Below, in pieces: positions 15,718 through 25,148 of a stretch of DNA of 64,000 bases; position 1 is the stretch's first letter, and every line of letters starts with the position of its first letter. The position numbers and the translations under genes are program-made. Location: contig JAGTTQ010000001.1 of assembly GCA_018223415.1 (NCBI GenBank), positions 1,006,365 to 1,070,364 of the forward strand. Direction: 5' to 3'. This stretch comes from Eubacteriaceae bacterium Marseille-Q4139. Lineage in GTDB: Bacteria; Bacillota; Clostridia; Lachnospirales; Lachnospiraceae. The notes below the pieces were generated by a model. That model was not told where the DNA came from and did not search any database. It saw nothing but the letters and a program-made list of their open reading frames with translations.

Positions 15718-17208
15718 TTACTTTCCTAAAACCTTCACCGTCTCATACAGCAGGCTCACTCCATACCCGCTTGCACCGTGAATGCAGTAGGAGTTACCCT
15801 CCGGCAGCCAGTTGACCGGGGCCATGTCCACGTGAACCCATGGCTTTTCTTCCACGAACTCCTGGATAAACAGGCCGGCCACGATGCTGCCGCCGCCCAT
15901 GGGGTTCCCGGGGCTGCTGTTCTTGATGTCCGCCACGTCGGAGCGGATGGCCGCAAACAGCTCCTTGTCTGCCGGAAGCCGCCAGATTTTCTCGCAGGAA
16001 GCCTCCGAAGCAGCTTCCACCTCGGCGTAAAGCTCGTCGTCGTTTGCCAGGACTGCCGCGCTCTTTCCGCCGACAGCGCCTTTTGCCGCGCCGGTCAGGG
16101 TTGCAATGTCGATGATCGCCCCTGCGCCTTCCTTCCGGATCGCGTAGGTGATGGCGTCAGCCAGGGTCAGACGTCCCTCGGCATCCGCATTTAACATTTC
16201 AATGGTCTTTCCGTTCATGGAGAACAAGATGTCGCCGGGAACATAGGCGTCGCCGGAAATCATGTTCTCGCAGGCTGCCGCGACGGCAATGACGTTGACC
16301 GGAAGCTTTTCCAAGGCAATGGCACGGATGGCGCCGATAACGGCTGCCGCGCCGCCCATGTCATCATGCATGGTATCCATTTTGGACTTTAAGCTGTATC
16401 CGCCGCTGTCGAACATGATGCCTTTGCCGACAAGGGCCACCGGCGCCTCGCCTTCCTTTCCGCCGTGATAGCGGAGCACGATGAGCCTCGGCTCGTCAAC
16501 GGCTCCCTGTGCCACGGAGAGGAACGCGCCCATCTTCATGTCTTCCATCTCTTTTTTGTCATAAACCTGAATCTCAAGTCCGGTCTCCTTGGCCACAGCC
16601 GCCGCCTCTTCGGCCAGCTTCTCCGGCGTCATGTACATGGACGGGTGGTTCACCAGATCTCTTGCCAGCATGGTGCTTTCCGCCACATGCTTTGCCTCCC
16701 TGGCAATGTCTTCCATCCCCTCTTTTTCCGTCACCATCACGGCCTCTTTCATGCCATTTTCCACAGGCACGGACTTATAGGCGTTGAACTGGTACGATAC
16801 GAGATATGGAAGCTCAAAAAGCTTCTGGATCCGCTCATGGCTCGAAAGGAGTTCTCCCGCCGCGTCCATGAAGACGGCTGTCACGGCCGGCTTCGATTCC
16901 TTGCAGCACTTAAACGCCTTTGCAAGAGCTAAAAATACCTCCCGGTTCGTGGCCGTTCCGTCTCCAAGCTGGACTAAAACCAGCTTCCGGAACTTCTCTG
17001 TCTCTTTCTCATAGAGTTCCGCCGCATACACAGCGCCGCATTCCTTTCCCGGTTTTCCTGCCTTAACGGCCGAAAGAACCGCCTCCTTCATCATTTCCGG
17101 CAGCCCGGGAAGCGCCAAAGCGGCCTGTCCCGATACGCTTTCTTCTGAGAGCGGGACGATGAGTGCGTCAAACTCTGCCCCCAGTTCTTTTTTTACTGAT
17201 ACTTTCAT
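15718..17208 (-). CDS. pepA: Leucyl aminopeptidase (M17)
   Basis: This 496-residue M17 leucyl aminopeptidase removes N-terminal residues from peptides in the cytoplasm using two metal ions. Key motifs are present: LVGKGIMFDSGGYSLKSK (metal-binding Lys and Asp) and NADAEGRLTLADAI (the catalytic signature). The N-terminal third is the variable M17 domain. The ATG overlaps the oppF stop by four bases, so it is the last gene of the oligopeptide operon. This couples peptide import to hydrolysis and supports a nutritional role for the transporter. Confidence 0.92.
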   Translation of the reverse strand: MKVSVKKELGAEFDALIVPLSEESVSGQAALALPGLPEMMKEAVLSAVKAGKPGKECGAVYAAELYEKETEKFRKLVLVQLGDGTATNREVFLALAKAFKCCKESKPAVTAVFMDAAGELLSSHERIQKLFELPYLVSYQFNAYKSVPVENGMKEAVMVTEKEGMEDIAREAKHVAESTMLARDLVNHPSMYMTPEKLAEEAAAVAKETGLEIQVYDKKEMEDMKMGAFLSVAQGAVDEPRLIVLRYHGGKEGEAPVALVGKGIMFDSGGYSLKSKMDTMHDDMGGAAAVIGAIRAIALEKLPVNVIAVAAACENMISGDAYVPGDILFSMNGKTIEMLNADAEGRLTLADAITYAIRKEGAGAIIDIATLTGAAKGAVGGKSAAVLANDDELYAEVEAASEASCEKIWRLPADKELFAAIRSDVADIKNSSPGNPMGGGSIVAGLFIQEFVEEKPWVHVDMAPVNWLPEGNSYCIHGASGYGVSLLYETVKVLGK

Positions 17209-18152
17209 CCTCTTTTTAATACCTCCTTATAGTTTTGCTGCTCCTCTTTGTTTGCGAGAACAAAATGCCCTTCCTCAATCTCTGTCCACTCCGGCTTGTC
17301 TGTCTCATAATGATGGCAGGACGGATCATAAACCTCCACCACCTTTTTCCGTTCGGTAAGCGGATCCGGCTGCGGGATGGCGGAAAGAAGCGCCTTCGTG
17401 TAGGGATGGAGCGGATGGCTGTAAAGCTTCTCCGTCTCGGCCAGTTCCACGATTTTCCCTTTATGGATAACGGCCACCCGGTCGGAAATGAACCGGACAA
17501 TGGAAAGGTCATGGGCAATAAACAGGTACGTGAAGCCCTTTTTCTTCTGAAGCTCGGAAAGCAGGTTTAAAACCTGCGCGCGGATGGAGACATCCAGGGC
17601 CGAAATCGGCTCATCGGCGATGACAAGCTTCGGCTCCATGACGAGAGCCCTGGCGATGCCGATCCTCTGCCGCTGCCCGCCGGAAAACTCGTGAGGGAAA
17701 CGGCTGGCAAATTCCGGGAGAAGGCCCACATCTAAAAGCGCCTGCTCCACAATCTGCTTTCTGTCGGCCTCATTCTTAAATTTGTGCAGGTTGTAAAGCC
17801 CCTCAGACACGATGTAATCCACCTTTGCGCGCTCATTTAAAGACGCCATGGGATCCTGGAAAATCATCTGGATATTCTCCACAACCTTCCTGTCCATCTC
17901 CTTGGAAATCTTTCCGCTGATCCTCTCTCCTTTATAGAGGATCTCACCGCCTGCCGCCTCGTTGATGCGGATGATGGCCCGCCCGATGGTCGTCTTTCCC
18001 GAGCCGGATTCTCCTACGAGGCCGAAGGTTTCCCCCTCGTAGATATCAAAGCTCACACCGTCTATGGCCTTAAACGTCTTCTTTCCGGAGCCGAAGACTA
18101 CCTCCAGGTTTTTTACCTCCAGAAGCTTGTTTCTCTTCTCCTTCTCAGGCAT
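17205..18152 (-). CDS. oppF: Oligopeptide ABC transporter ATP-binding protein OppF
   Basis: This 315-residue ATPase is of the Opp/Dpp type. It has Walker A GESGSGKTT, Q-loop MIFQDPMASLNERAKV, signature FSGGQRQRIG, Walker B LVIADEP and the H-loop IAHDLSIV. The C-terminal oligopeptide-binding extension (SAIPQPDPLTERKKVVEVYDPSCHHYE) is partly present, though the usual cysteine-rich FeS-like motif is reduced to a single cysteine. The ATG at 18152 has AAGGAGGTG upstream; the open frame to 18191 lies inside oppD and is not needed. It overlaps the end of oppD by eight bases. Confidence 0.88.
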   Translation of the reverse strand: MPEKEKRNKLLEVKNLEVVFGSGKKTFKAIDGVSFDIYEGETFGLVGESGSGKTTIGRAIIRINEAAGGEILYKGERISGKISKEMDRKVVENIQMIFQDPMASLNERAKVDYIVSEGLYNLHKFKNEADRKQIVEQALLDVGLLPEFASRFPHEFSGGQRQRIGIARALVMEPKLVIADEPISALDVSIRAQVLNLLSELQKKKGFTYLFIAHDLSIVRFISDRVAVIHKGKIVELAETEKLYSHPLHPYTKALLSAIPQPDPLTERKKVVEVYDPSCHHYETDKPEWTEIEEGHFVLANKEEQQNYKEVLKRG

Positions 18153-19227
18153 CTGCGGACACCTCCTTCCATTTTTCAAACATCCTGGCAATTAGCGCCG
18201 GCGGCTCCACCTTCGGCGCCCTCGGGTCAAGGAGCCATGTCCTCGCCTTATGGGTCGGGCTCACCTCGAAATACGGCGGACGGATCTCAAAGTCAATCTT
18301 TAAAGCCCGCGGGTTTCTCGGTGCAAAAGCGTCACCCTTAATCTCATTGAACAGATTCGGCGGCGTGCCCTTGATGGAGTAGAGCGGCTCTCCCTTTACC
18401 CCAAGCTGCGGTAAGGACGAAAGAAGCGCCCAGCTATATGGATGTTTGGCATTGTAGAAGATCTCCTCGCAGAGTCCCACCTCGACGATATCGCCGGCAT
18501 ACATGACGGCAATCCGGTCGGCCACGTTCGCCACAACGCCCAGGTCATGAGTGATGTAGATAATCGTCAGGCTGTATTTTTCCTGAAGGTTGTGAAGGAG
18601 CTTTAAAATCTGCGCCTGGATCGTCACATCCAGGGCCGTCGTCGGCTCGTCGCAGATCAGGATTTCCGGATTGCATGCCACGGCGATGGCGATGACGACG
18701 CGCTGGCGCATGCCGCCGGAAAATTCATGGGGATACTACCTATACCGCCGCTCCGGCTCGCTGATGCCCACGTCCTCCAGGATTTCTAATGTCTTTTTCT
18801 TAGCCGCCTCGCCCTTTAAGCCTTGATGGAGCTCCACGGTTTCCTGGATCTGCTTTCCAATGGACTTTAAAGGGTTTAAGCTTGTCATGGGATCCTGGAA
18901 CACCATGGCAATCTCTTTCCCGCGGATTTTCAGCCAGTCCTTTTCTTTTTTAAGAGACACCAGATCAATCCCCTGACCGGCATAAGACCTGCCGCTGTAA
19001 ACGATGGAGCCGGAATCCACCCAGCCGTTCTGGTCGAGAAGTCCCATGAACGTCTTCGTAAACACCGACTTTCCGGAACCGGACTCGCCCACAATCGCCA
19101 GGCTTTCGCCCCGGTAAAGCTCCATGGAAATCCCGCGGATTGCCGTGAGCGTCCTGCCGCGCAGATGAAATTTTACAACCACGTCCTTCGCTTCCAGTAT
19201 TTTTTCTGCATTCCTGTAATCAAACAT
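18145..19227 (-). pseudogene. oppD: oppD ATP-binding gene interrupted by an in-frame amber stop
   Basis: The gene would encode a 360-residue OppD-type ATPase. The first half is intact from MFDYRNAEK through Walker A (GESGSGKSV) and the Q-loop (MVFQDPMTSLNP). It ends at EPERRYR with TAG at 18736-18738. The same frame continues directly with YPHEFSGGMRQRV, Walker B (ILICDEP) and the H-loop. Homologues usually have glutamine here, so a single CAG-to-TAG change is the simplest explanation. No frameshift is present. Unless the stop is suppressed or is a sequencing error, the product lacks its ABC signature and Walker B. The start at 19227 has AGGAGGTGG. All other genes of the operon are intact. 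Confidence 0.85.
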
Positions 19228-19240
19228 CTTCGGCCACCTC

Positions 19241-20221
19241 CTAGACATGGTTGCGCGGGTCTGCCGCGTCAGCAAACGAGTTCCCCATCACATAGAAGGA
19301 AATCGTGATTAAGGACAGGATGATGGACGGAAAGATGAGCTGGTATCGCAGAGACGGGCTCATCATGACAATCCGGCCCTCGTTGATCAGGTTCCCGAGG
19401 GACGGGACACTGATGGGCAGGCCGAGACCGATGTAGGTTAAGAAAACCTCCTGGCCGATGGCAAGCGGAATTGCAAGGGCTACACGCATCATAATAACCG
19501 AAACTACCTGCGGAAGCAAGTTTTTCGTGATAACACGTCCCGTCGGCGTTCCGAGACAGCGGGAGGCCAGGTTGAACTCCCGGTCACGGATGATGACAAT
19601 CTGGTTTCTGATGTAGCGCGCCGTCGGAAGCCAGCCGGTCAGACACATGGCAAAAATGATCGTGGTGACGCTGGGCTTTAGAAGGTAAGACGCCAGAATC
19701 AGGATAATGGAGCTTGGGATGTTGTGGATGACGTTATAGATCTCCGTGAAAACCGCGTCCATTTTCCGCACATAGCCCCAGAGGGAGCCGATGACAATCC
19801 CCATGAAGGCGTCCCAGAGTCCCACGGCCAGCCCGATGAACAGGGACGTCCTGGTACCGCTCCAGATTCGCGCCCAGAGATCCTGTCCGATGGAGTTGGT
19901 GCCGAACCAGTATTCGCTTCCCGGCGCCTGGTTCCTGTCCTGCTTTCCCGTCTCTGAATTTATGTAAACCTCAACAGGATCCTTCTGTCCCGGAAGATAC
20001 GGCTGGATAAAGGTAAAAAGCACCAATGCAATCAGAAGCGTCAGGAAAAACATGGCAACTCTGTTTTTCGTAAACACCCGCCAGGTGGACGCCCAGTAGG
20101 AGTAGTTGGAATAGCCCGTGCGTTCTGCCGCGCCTTCGTCGTATTCCGCAAATTCAAACATGTCCTTCGTGATTTTCGTCATGCTGTCTTCAATGTCCTG
20201 AATTTTCTTTCCTGCTCCCAT
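19241..20221 (-). CDS. oppC: Oligopeptide ABC transporter permease OppC
   Basis: This 326-residue inner-membrane permease is of the OppC type. After a long charged N-terminus there are about six helices, the first being VAMFFLTLLIALVLF. The family stretch GTNSIGQDLWARIWSGTRTSL is present in the first external loop, and the binding-protein-dependent transport motif is around ASRCLGTPTGRVITKNLLP. It pairs with OppB to form the channel. Its start overlaps the oppB stop by one base (TAATG), and its stop precedes the oppD start by 13 bases. Confidence 0.9.
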   Translation of the reverse strand: MGAGKKIQDIEDSMTKITKDMFEFAEYDEGAAERTGYSNYSYWASTWRVFTKNRVAMFFLTLLIALVLFTFIQPYLPGQKDPVEVYINSETGKQDRNQAPGSEYWFGTNSIGQDLWARIWSGTRTSLFIGLAVGLWDAFMGIVIGSLWGYVRKMDAVFTEIYNVIHNIPSSIILILASYLLKPSVTTIIFAMCLTGWLPTARYIRNQIVIIRDREFNLASRCLGTPTGRVITKNLLPQVVSVIMMRVALAIPLAIGQEVFLTYIGLGLPISVPSLGNLINEGRIVMMSPSLRYQLIFPSIILSLITISFYVMGNSFADAADPRNHV

Positions 20222-21165
20222 TATCTTCCACCGCCTTTCTTATTGAGCTTGATTCTCGGATCGCAGAGTGCCATCATCAGATCGCCGAGGAACAGCCCCA
20301 GGATGCCGATGCAGGAATAGATCAGCACAAGCGCCTGGACGAGGGTATTGTCCTGCCTCTGGATCGCGGAAACCAAAAGGCCGCCCATTCCCGGAATCGA
20401 AAACAGGGATTCCACATAGATGGAGCCGGAAATCGTCATGAGAATCTGTCCGGGAAGCTGCTGTGCCATGGGCACAAACGCGTTCCTTACAATGTGCCGC
20501 GTCATAATCACGGAATTTTTCAGGCCCTTTGCGCGGGCGAGCTTGATGTAGTCCTTGTTGAGCTCGTCTACCATGTACCGCCGCATCCACATGGCGTAGG
20601 TGGCAATGCCGCCCAGGGACATGCAGATGGCCGGAAGAATCCAGCTCACCGGTTTCCTCTCGTCAAACAGCATCGGAATTTTTAACGCGTTTGAAACATA
20701 AAGCTGAAGGAATAAGTAGTACACGGCCGCCGGCACCGCCTTTATGAGCACCACATAGGCTGAGCCAAGATTGTCCATGAATTTCCCCTTAAACCTGGCC
20801 ATCAGGACTCCCAGAGGGAGCCCGAGGCACAGGGAAATCACGATGGACGCAAGCCCGAAATAGAGGGAATACGGGATTTTAGGCCCGATAATCTTCGTAA
20901 TCGGCACCTTCGGCCGGAACACGATGGACTCACCGAGATCGCCGTGGAGGATTCCAACGAAAAAGTTTTTAAGCTGAACAGGAAGCGGATCCCGCAGTCC
21001 CATGTCGGTCAGGGCCGCTTCAATCTGCGCCTCGTCCATCTTATCATAGCCCTCTGCGAAATAGCCTTCCTCCGGCATCAGCCGCAGAAGCAGAAAGACA
21101 ACCGTCGCCACGACGACGAGCGTTGCCATGGACTGAAGAATTCGTCTTAACGAGTATTTAAGCAT
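20221..21165 (-). CDS. oppB: Oligopeptide ABC transporter permease OppB
   Basis: This 314-residue permease is of the OppB type with six predicted helices. It begins MLKYSLRRILQSMATLVVV as usual for the family. The EAA-loop region KLARAKGLKNSVIMTRHIVRNAF is clear, followed by GSIYVESLFSIPGMGGLL. Its start codon directly abuts the stop of the upstream solute-binding protein gene, suggesting tight cotranscription. Confidence 0.9.
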   Translation of the reverse strand: MLKYSLRRILQSMATLVVVATVVFLLLRLMPEEGYFAEGYDKMDEAQIEAALTDMGLRDPLPVQLKNFFVGILHGDLGESIVFRPKVPITKIIGPKIPYSLYFGLASIVISLCLGLPLGVLMARFKGKFMDNLGSAYVVLIKAVPAAVYYLFLQLYVSNALKIPMLFDERKPVSWILPAICMSLGGIATYAMWMRRYMVDELNKDYIKLARAKGLKNSVIMTRHIVRNAFVPMAQQLPGQILMTISGSIYVESLFSIPGMGGLLVSAIQRQDNTLVQALVLIYSCIGILGLFLGDLMMALCDPRIKLNKKGGGR

Positions 21166-23022
21166 TTACTGTTTCATCCTTTCTGCCCTGTCTTTCTCGT
21201 ACTGTTCAAGTGCTGCCGGATACTCGGACATGCCCATGGGCTCGTCTAAAATCACAGCGCCCTTTAACTTGATGGCCCCGTTTCTTCCCATCTGGCTGGT
21301 GTAGCCGGAGAACGGGTCAAGGTAAGATGCCTTGTAGCCGCCGCCGGAGGTATAAAACGGGATCAGGATCGCCTTGTCAAGAAGCATGCACTCAGCCTCG
21401 GCAAAAAGCTCGTAGCGTTTCGCCAGATCCTTTGTTTCCGCGTCGGCCGTGTCCAGGGCCGCCTCAAACAGGCTGTTCCCGTTTTCGTCCAGAAGGTCTT
21501 CTGCCATGCTGACGCGCATGTAGCTGCCATCTAAGGAATCGGTGTGAACCGGGTTCATCATGCCGAGGGGATCCGCAAAGTCAGGCCCCCATCCCATCTC
21601 CATCATAGAGTAGGCGCCGGGCCGTCTGACCTGGGCGGAAAAGCCGGTGGACGGGTGGGATTCCAGGATAATGTCGATGTAGTCTGTTCCCAGGAGGCCT
21701 TCCATCTGCTGTTCGATGACCTGCATCCTGTTTGCCGTGTCCACCTTGGAGGTACTGAACGGAAGCAGGATCTGAATCGGGAACGTCACCTTTCCTGAAA
21801 GCTCTTCCATGGCCTTTTCCTTATATTCCAGGGCTTTCGCCTCATCAAAGGACTCGCCCTCCGTGTAGGCGGCAAGCCCGCCCATCATCGTATAGTCCAC
21901 GCCGTCCGCCTGCACAAGCTCCCGTCTCGTAAATGTGTTGAGGAGCTTGCTTTCCGGGTCATAGGGCTCGACGGTCATGATGGCCGCCTCCCGGTCGAGG
22001 GCATGGAACAGGGACTTTCGGAAGCTTTCGTTATTGACGGCCGTCTTCCAGTCCTCCGGCTTATACTGCTCATCATAATTGGGATCGAAGTTAAAGCCGA
22101 TGAAATAGGACATGTTCGTCAGGTTGTTTGGCCGCATCATCTCTTTTTTCTCCGGATCATTCATCCACTCATCGAGGATGCTGCCTGGAAGGGCAAAATC
22201 GTTGATTTCGCCGCGCAGGAACAGCTCGGCGCCGATGGAGTTGGACTCGGCGTTGTACTTATAGCTTAAGCGGCCGATGGAGATAATGTCCTTATTCCAG
22301 TAGTTAGGGTTCGCCTCCATGACCCGCTCACTCTGAGGCTCGTAGCTGGTCAGCAGGTAAGCGCCGCAGTACAGCGCGCTCTCCTTGTCGATGCCGAACA
22401 TTTCGCCCTGCTCTTCCAAAAATTCCCCGTTCACCGGGAAAAAGCACGGGAACGAAAGCTGTTTTAGGAAATACGGCGTCGGCTGTTTTACCGTGTACTC
22501 CACCGTCTGATCGTCGACGGCGCGGACACCAACCTCGTTAAAATCCGTAATTTCGCCGTTATAATAGCTTTCCGCGTTGTTTATGACGTCATAGACCGTC
22601 TTGCTGTTGCTGGACGCGTTGTCCGGGTTTAAAATCCAGCGGATGCCGTCCACGAAATCCTGGGCCTTCACGTTCCGAATCTCGTTCCCCTTCCAATCGT
22701 ACCACTTCACATCGTCACGGAGATGGAACGTATAAGTCAGCTCATCATCAGAAACCTCCCAGTCCGAAGCGATGCACGGAATCATCTCGCCGTACTGGTC
22801 GAACTCCACAAGGCCGTCGAGGATACTGTAAAAAAGAGCGATGCTGTCGCTGTTGCTGGTTTTCAAATAGTTGAGCGTATCAATCTCCGCCGTGTAGACC
22901 GTCGAATACTCTGTCATCGGTTCGCCGCCGTTTCCCGATACCGTCTCCGTCCCGCCGGAACATCCGGCAAGCACTGCCGCGGCCGCCATTGCCGCCAGGA
23001 TCGCTGTCATATGTTTTTTCAT
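21166..23022 (-). CDS. oppA: Oligopeptide-binding lipoprotein OppA, copy 1
   Basis: This 618-residue extracytoplasmic solute-binding protein belongs to family 5. The signal peptide MKKHMTAILAAMAAAAVLAGC ends in an LAGC lipobox. Family features include YTFHLRDDVKWYDWKGNEI near residue 95 and a C-terminal lobe with SMMEMGWGPDFADPLGMMNP. It is closely related to the adjacent copy at 23047-24936, from which it is separated by 24 bases; the pair probably arose by duplication and may broaden the peptide range of one permease. Confidence 0.88.
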   Translation of the reverse strand: MKKHMTAILAAMAAAAVLAGCSGGTETVSGNGGEPMTEYSTVYTAEIDTLNYLKTSNSDSIALFYSILDGLVEFDQYGEMIPCIASDWEVSDDELTYTFHLRDDVKWYDWKGNEIRNVKAQDFVDGIRWILNPDNASSNSKTVYDVINNAESYYNGEITDFNEVGVRAVDDQTVEYTVKQPTPYFLKQLSFPCFFPVNGEFLEEQGEMFGIDKESALYCGAYLLTSYEPQSERVMEANPNYWNKDIISIGRLSYKYNAESNSIGAELFLRGEINDFALPGSILDEWMNDPEKKEMMRPNNLTNMSYFIGFNFDPNYDEQYKPEDWKTAVNNESFRKSLFHALDREAAIMTVEPYDPESKLLNTFTRRELVQADGVDYTMMGGLAAYTEGESFDEAKALEYKEKAMEELSGKVTFPIQILLPFSTSKVDTANRMQVIEQQMEGLLGTDYIDIILESHPSTGFSAQVRRPGAYSMMEMGWGPDFADPLGMMNPVHTDSLDGSYMRVSMAEDLLDENGNSLFEAALDTADAETKDLAKRYELFAEAECMLLDKAILIPFYTSGGGYKASYLDPFSGYTSQMGRNGAIKLKGAVILDEPMGMSEYPAALEQYEKDRAERMKQ

Positions 23023-23046
23023 AAATGTATGCCTCCTCTCTGCGCT

Positions 23047-24936
23047 CTACTGCCCTGCCGCAGCCTTTAAGGCCTCTTCCCGTTCTGCCGCATACTGCGC
23101 TTCAGCCGCCGCATACTCCTCCTGGGTCATAGGCTTATCGAGCACCTTCGCTCCTTTATACTTGTCCAGGTTCCGCCCAAACTGGGTGCAGTGTCCGGAG
23201 AACGGATCCAAATACGTCGCGCGGTAGCCGCCGCCGGACGCATAAAGCGGGATCACCAGGGCATGCTCAATCAGATACTCCTCCGCCTCTGCAAACAGCT
23301 CATAGCGGCGGTTCGTGTCCCCGGTCTCGTTTCTCGCCTCATTCACCATGTTTTCGTAAATGCTGTTTCCGTTTTCATCCTTCAAATCCTCTGCCAGATA
23401 CGGACGGCTGTACTTCGTCCCGATGGACGTATCGTGGGTCATGACCTCCACGTAGCCGGCCGGATCCGTATAGTCCGGGCCCCAGCCCATTTCCATTAAG
23501 GAGAACTGGCCGCTGCTTCTCGACTCCTTCAAATAGTTGGTGGGAGGATACGGCACCAGCTCCACGGTAATGTAATCGTTTCCGAGCAAATTTTCCAGCT
23601 GCTGTTTTTCCACCTGCACGCGGTTTGTAAGCCCCAGGTTCCCGGTGCTGTACGGCATGACGACGATCACGGGGAACTCCACGGTGCCGGAAAGCTCCGC
23701 CATGGCCTTTTCCTTATATTCCAGAGCCAGATCCGGCTGGAACTGCTCTGTGTTCGTGATGTCCTTTAATGGCTCCAGCTCCGTATAATCCACGCCGTCC
23801 ACGTTGACGAAATTTTTCACCGTGATCGTATTTAACATCTGCTCCTTATACTCGTAGGGGTAGCTCGTCATGACGGCCGCCTCCCGGTCAAGGGCGTAAT
23901 AGATGGACTTTCTGAAATTCTCATTGTTCACGGCCTTTAACCAGTTGTCCGGGCCGTATTCCTCATCGTAAAGAGGCTCAAAATTAAAGCCTAAGAAGTT
24001 GCTGCTGGTGCTGGCCGGCTTCATAATCATCATGTTCCGGCGCTCTTCGTCCTCCATCCACTCGTCGAGAATCTCTGCCGGGATGTCGGCCTCCGTGACC
24101 TCGCCGCGAAGGAACAGCTCAGGCGCCAGCGTCTTGGCCTCCTTGTTGTAGTTGTAATTGATCCGGGAAATAAAAATATTTTCCTTATCCCAGTAGTTCT
24201 CGTTCATCTCCAGGACTCTCCGGCTCTCCGGTTCAAAGGTCGTCAGCACATAGGCGCCGCAGGAAAGCATTGTCTCCGCGCTTGTTCCGAAGGCATCGCC
24301 GCACTCCTCCAAAAACTGGCCGTTGGCCGGCAGGAAGCAGCAGTACGCCGTCATGGTGAGGAAATACGGCGTCGGCCGATACAGCGTGTACTCCAGGGTG
24401 TAGTCGTCCACCGCCCGGATACCAACCTCGCCAAAATCCGTGATCTCGCCGTTATAGTATTCCTCGGCGTTCTTTACCACGTTGTAGAAGATGTTGGAGG
24501 TGGTCGAGGCGTTGTCCGGGTTTAAAAGCCATTTTGCCGCGTCCACAAAATCGTTTGCCGTCACCGGCGCATACTCCTCTCCATCACAGGTGTACCAGTT
24601 TACACCCTCGCGGATATGGAAGGTGTAGGTCAGTCCATCGTCGGAAATCTCCCAGTCCGTCGCCAGGGAGGGAATCGTCACGCCGTACTTGTCAAAGTCC
24701 ACAAGGGCGTCCACGAAGTTCTCCGCAAACCTGGTATTGGTGGATAAGGAAGACTTTAAATAGTTGATGTGGGCCAGCTCGGCCGAATAGACGACTGTGT
24801 ACTCTTTTCTTTCGATTCCGTCGTCTTCGCTTGCTGAGGCAGGTGCGCCTGCCTCTGTTCCTCCGCCCCCGCCGCACCCGGCAAGGGTCAGTCCCATGAC
24901 GGCTGCCATGGCTGCTGCTAAGATTCTCTTCTTCAT
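23047..24936 (-). CDS. oppA: Oligopeptide-binding lipoprotein OppA, copy 2
   Basis: This 629-residue family 5 solute-binding lipoprotein is the first gene of the opp-pepA operon. The signal peptide MKKRILAAAMAAVMGLTLAGC carries the lipobox. Segments such as YTFHIREGVNWYTCDGEEY, FVDAAKWLLNPDNAST and SLMEMGWGPDYTDP line up with copy 1, but the C-terminal tail (AAEAQYAAEREEALKAAAGQ) differs. AAAGGAG precedes the ATG. The divergent LacI-family gene and a TCGA-centred palindrome 76 bases upstream make local repression by that regulator likely. Confidence 0.88.
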   Translation of the reverse strand: MKKRILAAAMAAVMGLTLAGCGGGGGTEAGAPASASEDDGIERKEYTVVYSAELAHINYLKSSLSTNTRFAENFVDALVDFDKYGVTIPSLATDWEISDDGLTYTFHIREGVNWYTCDGEEYAPVTANDFVDAAKWLLNPDNASTTSNIFYNVVKNAEEYYNGEITDFGEVGIRAVDDYTLEYTLYRPTPYFLTMTAYCCFLPANGQFLEECGDAFGTSAETMLSCGAYVLTTFEPESRRVLEMNENYWDKENIFISRINYNYNKEAKTLAPELFLRGEVTEADIPAEILDEWMEDEERRNMMIMKPASTSSNFLGFNFEPLYDEEYGPDNWLKAVNNENFRKSIYYALDREAAVMTSYPYEYKEQMLNTITVKNFVNVDGVDYTELEPLKDITNTEQFQPDLALEYKEKAMAELSGTVEFPVIVVMPYSTGNLGLTNRVQVEKQQLENLLGNDYITVELVPYPPTNYLKESRSSGQFSLMEMGWGPDYTDPAGYVEVMTHDTSIGTKYSRPYLAEDLKDENGNSIYENMVNEARNETGDTNRRYELFAEAEEYLIEHALVIPLYASGGGYRATYLDPFSGHCTQFGRNLDKYKGAKVLDKPMTQEEYAAAEAQYAAEREEALKAAAGQ

Positions 24937-25011
24937 ATTTAACCTCTCCTTTTTATAAATTGCAGCGGTTCCCCGATCTTAAAATACTGGAAAAATATTC
25001 CTATATTTTAA

Positions 25012-25025
25012 TTATTCGATTAACC
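25012..25025. promoter_or_regulatory. Candidate LacI-type operator between oppA and the regulator
   Basis: TTATTCGATTAACC has the palindromic core TTA-n-TCGA-n-TAA with a central CG, as in LacI-family operators, and matches the site at 26257-26270 at 12 of 14 positions. It lies directly before the -35 of the regulator gene and upstream of the opp operon, so one protein could control both. Confidence 0.5.
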
Positions 25026-25026
25026 A

Positions 25027-25055
25027 TTGCTATTTTAACAATTATCTGCTACAAT
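25027..25055 (+). promoter_or_regulatory. Promoter of the LacI-family gene
   Basis: TTGCTA (25027-25032), a 17-base spacer and TACAAT (25050-25055) precede the regulator gene by 93 bases. The candidate operator abuts its upstream edge. Confidence 0.5.
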
Positions 25056-25148
25056 AATGTCGATATACACGCGAATATGGTACCAGGCCCCTTCTGGTGC
25101 TGAATATTTCGTCAACAATGAGTTTATCTCCAGAAAAGGACTGTTCTT

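Noticed and set aside
18145..19275. Two separate half-size ATPase genes
   Set aside because: Both halves share one frame with only a TAG between them; together they form one OppD.
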